A stretch of DNA of 24,723 bases from Psychrobacter sp. GTDB taxonomy: Bacteria > Pseudomonadota > Gammaproteobacteria > Pseudomonadales > Moraxellaceae. The position numbers and the translations under genes were made by a program. This document shows positions 16,593-24,723 of the stretch, in pieces (positions within the stretch are counted from its first letter, which is position 1; each line of letters opens with the position of its first letter). The stretch is taken from NCBI RefSeq assembly GCF_030454045.1, contig NZ_JAKDJE010000045.1, positions 1-24,723 of the forward strand. The letters run 5' to 3'. The notes beneath the pieces are model-generated. The model made no database searches and had not been told where the DNA came from. It worked only from the letters and a program-made list of their open reading frames with translations.

Positions 16593-19500
16593 TCATTCAA
16601 CTTTAAGAACCCTAGAGAACTTGGCATTACTATTACTCACTGTAACAATAGAACCTAGCAACGCTTCGTTGAAGCTAACAGAGTAAAATGGATGATTTAT
16701 ACCTGAATCTATATTGCTTTGGCCACCAATAGAAACCGTATATTCTGTTCGACGTTCTAAAGGCGATGTTAATATTTCCACAGAAGTGCTTGGAGCATTT
16801 TCATCAATTTTAACACTCATATTATTTACACAAGTAGCTCCACCCGTACCGAATGGGCTTGCATTATCTATCCAAGGCGTGACTAAACTGGTTCCGCTTA
16901 TTGACAAATCATTTACCTCACTAGGCAGTTGATAGTTAATACTCTGTGTATTTTCACTACCATTAACGAAGGTTGATGCATCAAAGCGTACCTTTACCCA
17001 GTTAGAATAACGTAGTGGATAACGGATTTCGAAATCAGCACGCCCTTCGTCATCAGTAATAAACGTATAACCATCCTCTGAAACCGTACCACCAATAATT
17101 GCAACTGGATTAATTGGATCTAGCTGTTTATTACCAATAACAATATTACCATTAGCATCAACATTTTTGTCAATATCTTCGTCTTGATCTAACGTATAGT
17201 TATAGTTTAGATCTTCCGTGGTAATCCATTCAGACTGCAAGAAAATAGGCGATTTTTCAGAGAATACTTTAGGCTCAGGTGTCGTAGTAACCTCCTGACC
17301 ATTCTCATCCTTTTCTTTGATATCAGCCGCTTGATAGGTCACCGTGCTGTCTAACAAACAGACTCTACCTTGAGCATACTGTGTAGCATAAGACTTAATT
17401 GAAACTTCTTGATTCGGGACAGCACGACCTGAACCATCCATAACCGATATCGAACCACGTACCGTATAGTAAATATCATCAGAAGATCGCTTATTACCAA
17501 ATGCTAACGTGGTGTATACCGATTCCTTAGATACAGTGATATTAGTAGTTTTTTCAGGAACACCAAAGGTATTATCTAATAAGCGCGCGTTGATAACTAC
17601 ACCACCAATAGGAGAGCTAGCATTGGCTTGATAAACCACACGCGCCTCACCTCTACTATTCGTCACCGCTGTTGCAGCCGATAAGCGGCCCGCTGAAGAA
17701 TCTGACGCACGACTGAATACGACCGTTTGCCCTTCGACGGGTACATCATTTTTATCTTTGACTGTCGCGACAACTTCGGTGCTGGTGCCAGGAATGATGA
17801 CCGATTTGACCGGTTGGAACAGCATTTTTGCAGGGGTTGTCGCACGGAAGCGTGTATCGACAGTGGTTTGATAACGGGGCTCGCCGTTTTGTAGGGTTTC
17901 GCCTAATACTGTCGCCTGTAGTACCGCTGTGCCAGCAAGCTCAGACTTTAGCCAAAATTTTACAGTAATAACGTTGCCTTGAATATCGCTGGGTTTAATG
18001 GGTTTAGAGACAACAACTTCACCGTTAAATTTACTGATATAACTAGTAATTAAGCTACCTAATGAGGTTTGTAACTCTACTTGCTTCCCTATCAGTGAAT
18101 TCGCTTGGTTAGCATTATCAGCACGGATTTGGATTTGAATCTCTTGTGGCGCATCGACATTATAAATATCTGCAATATTGATAAAGCTGATGCCTGCTTG
18201 CGAGACTTTGACCAGATCAATGCTATTGAGACTACGCTGAGTATTGATACTATCCTCGCCAACAGCGCGCGCAAACACTTGCAAGTTGCCGTTACTGTCA
18301 AAGGTAAGCTGATCCTCTTTGACTTTAAAAGTTGCCTGTCCATCGCTATTAGTAGTCGCTATTGCCGCTGGTGTAATCAAATCACCATTCGCGTCAACCA
18401 GCTGCATTGCTGTATTACCAATCGTCTGCCCTGCACCATCAACAAGTATAGTAGTTATGGTAATCGTCTCACCATCTTGTAGCTTAGTATTACTCGCTTC
18501 GATACTAATTTTTGTACCCACGGCTGATAGACTTAGAATTTTACTTTCACGGGTAGTCAGTGTGACAACACCATTAGGATCATATTCAGGGGTAACTATC
18601 TTGGCTTCAATATCAATAGTGTGATTTAGGCGCGCATTAATGCTGCCGGCGGCTAAAAGTACGCCGACATCAATTTGACCATTTGCATCAGTGGTTACCA
18701 TGCTTGGTGTCGTAAGTGCCGCTCCACTTGCCGCTAGATTGGTAATAGCCAGCTGTACAGGAACGCCGGCTAAGATACCGCCCTTACTGTCAGTCACGCG
18801 GAAGGTGGCATTGGTTTGATCTCCACCAGTAGTTAGCGTGGACTTATCAGAGCTGACAAGGATCTGATACTCATCAATGGTCGCAGTATCTACAGGTACA
18901 ATATAGTCTGACTCAATATCAAAGCCACCAGTCGTTTTAGTTGTCGCTGTGACCTTGACACCTGCCTCTAAAATCGCTTGATTGACATTAGCGCCAGGTT
19001 CAAGTTTGAGGTCAAATGTTGCCACACCGTCACTATTAGTACTGGCTGTACTGCTACCAACTATACTAACGCCTGTTTGAATCGGCTTATCAACGCTTAG
19101 GCGCACTTCACGATTACCAATAGCCTTATCATTATCTGTCGCTCGTACAAAGACTTTAAAGGTATCACCTTTAGTACTAACCACTTTGTTTGCGCCGATA
19201 GTGATATTTTCTGTCGTACCCGTAGCACTACTAGGCGTGGTAGTGGTGACGGTACTGGTTTTAGTCGCAATATTACCGTTAGCATCCGCCGCTGAAAAAG
19301 CGACAAAAAAGCTTGAGCCGATGGCTTTTTTCTGTTCCTCTGTCAGCCCTGCTGGTACGGCAAGGGTATAACTAGCCACCCCTGAATTATTAGTGACCTG
19401 CTCTTTACCGCTGACCAGACGCACGCCTTGCTCTGCAATCGCAGCAGGGAGCGCTAGGAAAACTTTTTGTCCCGCAATCACATTGTCTTGACTGTCTTTG

Positions 19501-22500
19501 GCAATAACTTCTACCTGCGTTTCACCGCCGTTTAAGTTCAAAGGCTCAGGCTTTAGATCAATCAGATCGATCGCCGCTTTAGTGGATTGTACATTGAACT
19601 CAATCGCTTGCGTTTTACCTGTCAAAGTTTCACGTAACACAGCTTCAAGCTTTTTGTTTTTTAGCGCCGCTTTTTGCTCCTTAGTTAAGTTATTAGGTAC
19701 AGTGACAGTAAAGCTGACATTACCACTAGCGTCCGTGGTCACAGAGGTAATACTATCACCTGCTTTTCCATTAACGGTCAATAGTTTTGCTAATGCTCTG
19801 TCCTTAAAATCAATGGTCACCGGTTGACCACTAATTGGAATATTAGTGGTTTGTGTGCTGATACCTGCACCTACAACGACCGTATCACCTTCACCATTCA
19901 AGGTATAGTACGGACGGTTGTTGATAAGGGTTGGATTGTTTAGAACGGTTAAATCTACAGTTGGCGTAGTAATGATGACGTTTTTAATATCAGACGTATA
20001 CGTTTCACCTTTTTCGATATAAGACAGCTGGTAATTGATACCGACCTTCTTGAGCTCTTCACGCTTCTCATAGTTTAAACCTTCAGGGATAGTCACGATA
20101 AAGGTGGTTTCACCATTAAAGTCAGTAGTGTTACTGTCTGGACTAACAGTTACGCCATAACCCTGAGCTTTTTTGTCAAGTGAGATACTGACTTCTTGAT
20201 TTTGTGCAGCGCTATTGCTTTTGTTACTTAATAGTTTAACTTTAATAACACCCTCACCACCAAACTCACTGATGCTTGGGGTAAGGATAGAGGCAAAACT
20301 TAATGTAGTGGTAGGCTTTTCTACCTGAATCTTGCCAGACAACGTAGCTTGGGTGCCATCAACATCGATAATGGTTGCAGTATAGTTGATATTTGATTCG
20401 GCAAGTGCCTTTTGCTCGTCTTCATTAAGGTTATCTTTTATATTTACAGTAAAAGATACACGGCCTGCATTATCTGTGCTCTGCTCAGCATCAATGATTG
20501 TAAACACTTCAGGCTGGTCGATCTTAAGCTTGACGACTCTATTGAAAGCAGCACTGCTATCAGGATACTTACCCGTGATATCGACTACAAACTGCTTATC
20601 AGTGGTGAGCACAGGCTGGTTACTATTATCAACAAGTTGAATCTCACTTTGACCCACTTCATCACTAAGTGCAATTAGACTGCTTGTCACATCACTCTTA
20701 GCACCGGAGTCTTCAACGGTCGTCGCGGTGAGCACAAACGACTTAGCTTTTTCAATTTTTGCTTTTTGATCAGAATTCAACCCTGCTGGCACACGAACGG
20801 TAAAGCTGACTTCACCTTGATTGTTGGTTAATTTGGTGGCGCTACTGTCTAAGCTTAAAAGCCCAACTAAGTTGTCAGGAAGGCTTGCTGTCACTGGCTG
20901 GTTTGCAACGACTCCACCATTTTTATCATTAATGCGGAAGCTGATAGTAGTGCTGCCACCTGAGCTTGATAACTGCTTGTTGGTTAGAGTACCAAGGCTT
21001 AGCTGATATTGGGCAGCCGGGATGATAACTGGTGCATTATATTTACTAGAGACTACACCATCAATATCAGTGAGGCTCACGGTATAGCTAAGACCAGATT
21101 TGACCAATGCTTGACGTTCAGCGTCACTCATCGTAGGACTAATATTTACGATAAATGTGGTTATACCTTTTGCATCTGTTTTTTGTTCACTGTTTTGTAG
21201 TGTGAGCTTTGAGGCGTTATTAATTGTTAGTTTGGCCACTTTGTCTGCAGCAGCGCTACCATCGTTACGTGTCCCTGAGACTTGGATGCTAAAGCTGTCT
21301 TTTAAAATGTTGACCGGTGCAGGATTAGTGGTGACAGCGAGTGTCGTTTGACTGGCTTGTACCTTATCAGTAACACTGATAGCAACACTCGCAGTGCTTG
21401 TGGCTCCTGTAGACTCTACAGCTGCGACATTTAGTGCAAAGCCACTGTGGTTCTCAATTAGTGTTTTTTGTGCTTGGTTCAGATTGGTCGGTACACGTAC
21501 ATTGAAACTAACCATACCTTTAGCGTCAGTAGTCTGGTTTGTAGCACCATCTAGAGTAATGACACCCGCATTCACCAAAGCAGCTGGTAGGCTTGCTTTA
21601 ACTACTTGGTTCGCTATTACGCCGCCGTTTTTATCGTTGACACGAAAGCTGATGGTCGTGCTACCACCCGAGCTTGACAGCTTATCACTACTCATTTGGC
21701 CAAAGCTAATTTTATATTGAGCGGCTGGTACATCAGCTTCAGCAGTGAAAGACTCGATCGCTCGGCTATCGTTATCGGTTAATACGACTTTATAATCGAT
21801 GTTACTAGCAGCGATAGTGCGGCGCTCAGCTAGGCTTAGACTTGGATCAATATTGACGATAAATGTAGCATTACCCGAACCATCTGTCGTTTGTTGGTTA
21901 CCAGCAATGCTAACGCCTTTAATTCCTTCGATACTTAGCTCGACAGGTTTATTAATTGCCGCATTGCCATTTGGCAGTTTGGCTGCTACTTGTATACTAA
22001 AGCTGTCTTTCAACACATTGACCACGCTTGGCATAGTGCTGGCGCTGACGACGATATCACTCCTAGTCGGATCCGCATTAACAGTAATTTTTTCACTTTT
22101 GGCTTTAACGCTTACACCTGATGACTCTGTCAGTCTTGCGACTAATGAGAACCCGCTTCTTTCAATAGCTTTACGCTGATCAACGGACAACCCTTCAGGG
22201 ATACGCACAGTATAGTTAACGACACCTTGAGCATCTGTTGTTTGATTGGCGGCGCTAGTAAGTGTAACCAGCCCTTTTTGTGTTAAGATACTGGGCAAGC
22301 TCGCGGTCACTTGCTGGCCTGCCACGATACCGCCAGTTTTATCATTAACACGGAAGCTGATGGTGGTTTCACCTCCAGTGCTAAGTAGTTTGCTCTTGCT
22401 TGCTGTTCCTGTGTTTATTTTATATTCGGCGACAGGCATAATGACCGATGCATTATAAGTTTCGCTAGTAATACCATCATCATCTGTCAAAGTAACGGTA

Positions 22501-24446
22501 TAAGGTATGCCGTTTTTGACTAGGTTGTTACGCTGAGTATCCGTTAAATCTTGGATATTTACTGTAAATTCAGCGACACCTGCACTATTGGTCACCTGCT
22601 TACTGCCCGCAATGCTCACTCCTGGTACATTTTCAATGCTAAGCTTAACCTCTTTTTCATTTGCCGCACTACCGTCAGGACGCTTAGCGGCTACCTGAAT
22701 ACTAAAGCTGTTTTTGAGTACATTAATAGCTTTAGGAATGCTTTTTGCATCTAAAATCGTCTCACTCTCAGCGGTAATCTGTATATGAGCACTATCTATC
22801 TTGCTGCTGGCACCTGATGCTTCAATGACCTCGGCAGACAGTACAAAGCCACCTGCCTTTTCTAAAATCGCACGATTACTTTTTGATAACCCTTTTGGAA
22901 TACTGACGGTATAGCTAACCATACCTTTATTATCAGTAGTTTGCATGGCTGTACTGTCTAAGCTTAATAGCCCCTTTGCGGTCAGTTCAGCAGGCAAGCT
23001 TACTGTGACTCTTTCACCGGCTACTGCGCCTCCGTCTTTGTCATTGACGCGAAAGCTGATATCCACGCTACTACCAAAACTTGATATTCTCGCTTTACTG
23101 GTATTAGCTGCTTTGATTTGATACTTGGCAGCAGGTATCTCAACGTTGCTCTTACCCTCTTTTACTGTTTTAGAGTTATTTGGCTCAGATAAGGTAATCG
23201 TATAACTGAGCCCCTCTTTAGCAAGCTTGGTGCGCTCCGCATTACTCAACGTTGGCGCCACAATAAGATCAACTACTGCTTGGCCTTTATCATTAAAAGT
23301 GAGCGCCTCAGTACTTAAGCTAACACCTTTTATACCACTGTTGAGCTTAATAGAGGCTTTTGCCCCAGCAATGCTCGTTGGAACTTTGTCGTTAATCGCA
23401 GTTGCATTGATAGTGATTGTTTGACTGTCACCATAAGCGTTAAGTGCACTGGCGTTTCCAGATACTGTCAGCTTATAGTCTGAGGTAGGAATCGCAACCG
23501 GCAGTATGCCCGAGACTTCTTTAGTCGCACCATTTTTTTCAATGATATTGATAGCATAAACTACACCTTTTAATAGCGCCTCACGAGCAGCCTTTGATAA
23601 CCCTTTATCAACAATAATGTCAAAGGTAGCCACGCCATTGCTATCAGTAGTTTTGTTACTTCCGACAATAGCAACTCCTTTGATGTCACCAATTCCCATA
23701 CCAACCTGTACGTCTGCAGCGCGTGCGCCATCCGCATTTTTGAGAATAACGCTAAATTGAGCCCTATCACCGTAAGGATTTAGCTTGTTATTAGATACTG
23801 AGCTTGTTTGAAGTCGATTGTCGACATCAAGAGTACTAACTACTGTTTGGGTGCCATCACCGCTGCCTTCTTTACTAACGCGGACCGTCAGCACTTGAGT
23901 GATGGTTGCGCCATTTGACGGCTGTTTAGCCGTTGCTTTTAAGCTAAAGCCGTTTTTGATTAGGTTTGCTTTTTGCGTCTCATCAAGTACCAGCGGGTTA
24001 AGCTTTAACTCATAAGTCGCCACCCCTTTGCCATCAGTAGTCTGAGTGCTAGACCCTTCAATGGTAACACCAGTATTTAGTGAGTCATCAATACTGAGAC
24101 TGATTGCCTTATCGATAGCCGCGCCGCCAGATATGTTTTCAACTGCTTTTACAGTTACATTAAAGATGATAGGCTCATCTGTGAGCTTAATATTTGTGGG
24201 GACGGTATAAAGTTTTTGTAAACTAAAATCCTCCGCCGGTACTTGCTCACCACCGTTATTACTACCACCATTACCGTTATTACCATTACCACCTGTACCA
24301 GGCTGAACCCCTAAGTCGGGCGCTGGTGCAACAGAGTCTACGGTGTCACCATCACCGCCTCCACCACAACCTGCTAACGCTAGCGCGCAAGTCAAAGAAG
24401 TGAGCTGAAACAACTTAGAAGTAAAAGGTAATGAGCTGTATGACAT
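16593..24446 (-). CDS. Giant multi-Ig-module surface lipoprotein (putative adhesin)
   Basis: A 2617-residue protein. The ATG at 24446 has GGAG eight bases upstream; the frame is open to 24491 without a better site. The signal peptide ends in lipobox LALAGC (Cys27) followed by GGGGDGD. A Gly/Asn-rich tether precedes about nineteen Ig-like modules of about 105-120 residues, and the final modules resemble invasin-type Big_1 domains. Modules 1-14 each carry a helix-like insert (for example LSDAERQALVKSG). Modules 4-11 alternate two types. The last 250 residues are a distinct cap with an acidic Asp/Asn loop (17150-17225) and two cysteines. Cell-surface adhesion or biofilm structure is inferred from architecture, and no secretion partner is encoded nearby. 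Confidence 0.9.
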   Translation of the reverse strand: MSYSSLPFTSKLFQLTSLTCALALAGCGGGGDGDTVDSVAPAPDLGVQPGTGGNGNNGNGGSNNGGEQVPAEDFSLQKLYTVPTNIKLTDEPIIFNVTVKAVENISGGAAIDKAISLSIDDSLNTGVTIEGSSTQTTDGKGVATYELKLNPLVLDETQKANLIKNGFSLKATAKQPSNGATITQVLTVRVSKEGSGDGTQTVVSTLDVDNRLQTSSVSNNKLNPYGDRAQFSVILKNADGARAADVQVGMGIGDIKGVAIVGSNKTTDSNGVATFDIIVDKGLSKAAREALLKGVVYAINIIEKNGATKEVSGILPVAIPTSDYKLTVSGNASALNAYGDSQTITINATAINDKVPTSIAGAKASIKLNSGIKGVSLSTEALTFNDKGQAVVDLIVAPTLSNAERTKLAKEGLSYTITLSEPNNSKTVKEGKSNVEIPAAKYQIKAANTSKARISSFGSSVDISFRVNDKDGGAVAGERVTVSLPAELTAKGLLSLDSTAMQTTDNKGMVSYTVSIPKGLSKSNRAILEKAGGFVLSAEVIEASGASSKIDSAHIQITAESETILDAKSIPKAINVLKNSFSIQVAAKRPDGSAANEKEVKLSIENVPGVSIAGSKQVTNSAGVAEFTVNIQDLTDTQRNNLVKNGIPYTVTLTDDDGITSETYNASVIMPVAEYKINTGTASKSKLLSTGGETTISFRVNDKTGGIVAGQQVTASLPSILTQKGLVTLTSAANQTTDAQGVVNYTVRIPEGLSVDQRKAIERSGFSLVARLTESSGVSVKAKSEKITVNADPTRSDIVVSASTMPSVVNVLKDSFSIQVAAKLPNGNAAINKPVELSIEGIKGVSIAGNQQTTDGSGNATFIVNIDPSLSLAERRTIAASNIDYKVVLTDNDSRAIESFTAEADVPAAQYKISFGQMSSDKLSSSGGSTTISFRVNDKNGGVIANQVVKASLPAALVNAGVITLDGATNQTTDAKGMVSFNVRVPTNLNQAQKTLIENHSGFALNVAAVESTGATSTASVAISVTDKVQASQTTLAVTTNPAPVNILKDSFSIQVSGTRNDGSAAADKVAKLTINNASKLTLQNSEQKTDAKGITTFIVNISPTMSDAERQALVKSGLSYTVSLTDIDGVVSSKYNAPVIIPAAQYQLSLGTLTNKQLSSSGGSTTISFRINDKNGGVVANQPVTASLPDNLVGLLSLDSSATKLTNNQGEVSFTVRVPAGLNSDQKAKIEKAKSFVLTATTVEDSGAKSDVTSSLIALSDEVGQSEIQLVDNSNQPVLTTDKQFVVDITGKYPDSSAAFNRVVKLKIDQPEVFTIIDAEQSTDNAGRVSFTVNIKDNLNEDEQKALAESNINYTATIIDVDGTQATLSGKIQVEKPTTTLSFASILTPSISEFGGEGVIKVKLLSNKSNSAAQNQEVSISLDKKAQGYGVTVSPDSNTTDFNGETTFIVTIPEGLNYEKREELKKVGINYQLSYIEKGETYTSDIKNVIITTPTVDLTVLNNPTLINNRPYYTLNGEGDTVVVGAGISTQTTNIPISGQPVTIDFKDRALAKLLTVNGKAGDSITSVTTDASGNVSFTVTVPNNLTKEQKAALKNKKLEAVLRETLTGKTQAIEFNVQSTKAAIDLIDLKPEPLNLNGGETQVEVIAKDSQDNVIAGQKVFLALPAAIAEQGVRLVSGKEQVTNNSGVASYTLAVPAGLTEEQKKAIGSSFFVAFSAADANGNIATKTSTVTTTTPSSATGTTENITIGANKVVSTKGDTFKVFVRATDNDKAIGNREVRLSVDKPIQTGVSIVGSSTASTNSDGVATFDLKLEPGANVNQAILEAGVKVTATTKTTGGFDIESDYIVPVDTATIDEYQILVSSDKSTLTTGGDQTNATFRVTDSKGGILAGVPVQLAITNLAASGAALTTPSMVTTDANGQIDVGVLLAAGSINARLNHTIDIEAKIVTPEYDPNGVVTLTTRESKILSLSAVGTKISIEASNTKLQDGETITITTILVDGAGQTIGNTAMQLVDANGDLITPAAIATTNSDGQATFKVKEDQLTFDSNGNLQVFARAVGEDSINTQRSLNSIDLVKVSQAGISFINIADIYNVDAPQEIQIQIRADNANQANSLIGKQVELQTSLGSLITSYISKFNGEVVVSKPIKPSDIQGNVITVKFWLKSELAGTAVLQATVLGETLQNGEPRYQTTVDTRFRATTPAKMLFQPVKSVIIPGTSTEVVATVKDKNDVPVEGQTVVFSRASDSSAGRLSAATAVTNSRGEARVVYQANASSPIGGVVINARLLDNTFGVPEKTTNITVSKESVYTTLAFGNKRSSDDIYYTVRGSISVMDGSGRAVPNQEVSIKSYATQYAQGRVCLLDSTVTYQAADIKEKDENGQEVTTTPEPKVFSEKSPIFLQSEWITTEDLNYNYTLDQDEDIDKNVDANGNIVIGNKQLDPINPVAIIGGTVSEDGYTFITDDEGRADFEIRYPLRYSNWVKVRFDASTFVNGSENTQSINYQLPSEVNDLSISGTSLVTPWIDNASPFGTGGATCVNNMSVKIDENAPSTSVEILTSPLERRTEYTVSIGGQSNIDSGINHPFYSVSFNEALLGSIVTVSNSNAKFSRVLKVE
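20257..23070 (-). repeat. Array of alternating type-A/type-B Ig modules, period about 705-711 bp
   Basis: Within the giant gene, type-B modules begin TTISFRVNDKNGG and type-A modules begin SFSIQVAAKRPDGSAA. They alternate B-A four times. The core AAAGCTGTCT/AAAGCTG of type A recurs at 21291, 21999 and 22704. The type-B core AAGCTGAT recurs near 20938, 21649, 22356 and 23052. The unit is therefore a pair of modules of about 235-237 residues. DNA similarity between units is partial, so duplication was not very recent. Confidence 0.85.
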
Positions 24447-24495
24447 GTTTTGACTCCGCATGAGTAGTAATTTATTCAAGCAAATAAGCAAAAAC

Positions 24496-24525
24496 CATTA
24501 CCAAAACTAAAAAATATTGGTAATG
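24496..24525 (-). promoter_or_regulatory. 9-bp inverted repeat in the leader of the giant lipoprotein gene
   Basis: CATTACCAA (24496-24504) and TTGGTAATG (24517-24525) form a perfect 9-bp inverted repeat with a 12-bp AT-only-like spacer, about 50 bp upstream of the start. It could be a regulator-binding site or a leader hairpin. It lacks a following T-run on the minus strand, so it is not a simple terminator. Confidence 0.4.
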
Positions 24526-24620
24526 ATACATAGATTTACAGTGATGCTAGTGTATTAACAGAATGTATTGAATATATAACAGCAACTTTACTGACTTTTG
24601 TTATAACTTACAACTAAAAA

Positions 24621-24638
24621 TTACCCCACTCTCAACTT
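24621..24638 (-). repeat. 18-bp inverted repeat, right copy
   Basis: TTACCCCACTCTCAACTT is the exact reverse complement of positions 37-54. It lies upstream of the giant lipoprotein gene. If the copies are insertion-sequence ends, the elements would extend outward from the window on both sides. The remaining 85 bp of the window hold no recognisable coding sequence. Confidence 0.7.
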
Positions 24639-24723
24639 GAAATAAGCAAATCAAACTGAAGAGGCGGATTACCAAGTTTTTTATTGAGTACAAAGCACAG
24701 ATTATGCGACAGAATCTTACGAA

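Noticed and set aside
21394..22458. Open frames on the plus strand opposite the giant gene
   Set aside because: They are hydrophobic Val/Ser/Leu-rich shadows of the Thr/Ser/Ala-rich repeats, recur in each module, and have no ribosome binding sites.
20257..23070. Regular repeats that could suggest a CRISPR or satellite array
   Set aside because: The period is about 700 bp, the repeats are diverged, and all lie in one intact reading frame encoding Ig-like modules.
1..24723. Interpretation of the window as a composite transposon because of the terminal inverted repeats
   Set aside because: The interior is dominated by conserved housekeeping genes, and no transposase or passenger resistance genes are seen; bracketing by repeats may still matter for inversion.

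Overview
The window looks like chromosomal DNA from a gammaproteobacterium of the Moraxellaceae, most likely Psychrobacter or a close relative. This rests on moderate GC with AT-rich spacers, the overall look of the housekeeping proteins (MnmC, RsmJ, UppP, TsaB, an extended Ffh, PurU), and the uppP-tsaB and divergent ffh/CcsA-type pairings. It is an inference from protein character; no database search was made. No rRNA, tRNA, CRISPR array, prophage or complete transposase gene was seen.

Layout. (1) 1-2850: a minus-strand PHP-family phosphatase/RNase AM gene diverges from a plus-strand run of yciB, yciI and a small membrane-anchored coiled-coil protein whose GTG start overlaps the yciI stop. 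(2) 2980-7770: mnmC (tRNA wobble modification), a convergent YiaA/B-type membrane protein, an unknown single-TM protein followed 7 nt later by yjbQ, then a small predicted lipoprotein. The block ends in a perfect 21-bp inverted-repeat terminator that serves both strands. (3) 7774-12343: a minus-strand series of a DUF4112 membrane protein overlapping ubiA (ubiquinone synthesis), a small TM protein with an L7/L12-C-terminal-like tail, rsmJ (16S rRNA methylation), uppP (undecaprenyl carrier recycling) and tsaB (tRNA t6A). (4) 12543-16372: ffh (SRP GTPase) with its own terminator, diverging across a 404-bp AT-rich regulatory gap from a CcsA/HemX-like membrane protein, with purU convergent to it. 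(5) 16529-24446: one very large gene for a 2617-residue lipoprotein built of about nineteen Ig-like modules, with a strong terminator behind it.

The housekeeping genes act mostly in tRNA/rRNA modification, membrane targeting, quinone and cell-wall lipid carriers, and one-carbon/purine metabolism; no single pathway links them. The accessory feature is the giant surface lipoprotein. Its modules are unusual in that nearly all carry a short helix-like insertion of the pattern L-S/T/N-x-x-Q/E-R/K-x-x-L-x-x-x-G. Modules 4-11 alternate between two types, giving a higher-order repeat of about 705-711 bp. It ends in a non-Ig cap with an acidic Asp/Asn loop and two cysteines.

An identical 18-bp sequence lies in inverted orientation near both ends of the window (37-54 and 24621-24638), bracketing about 24.6 kb. 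It may be the termini of insertion sequences lying outside the window, or a dispersed extragenic repeat.
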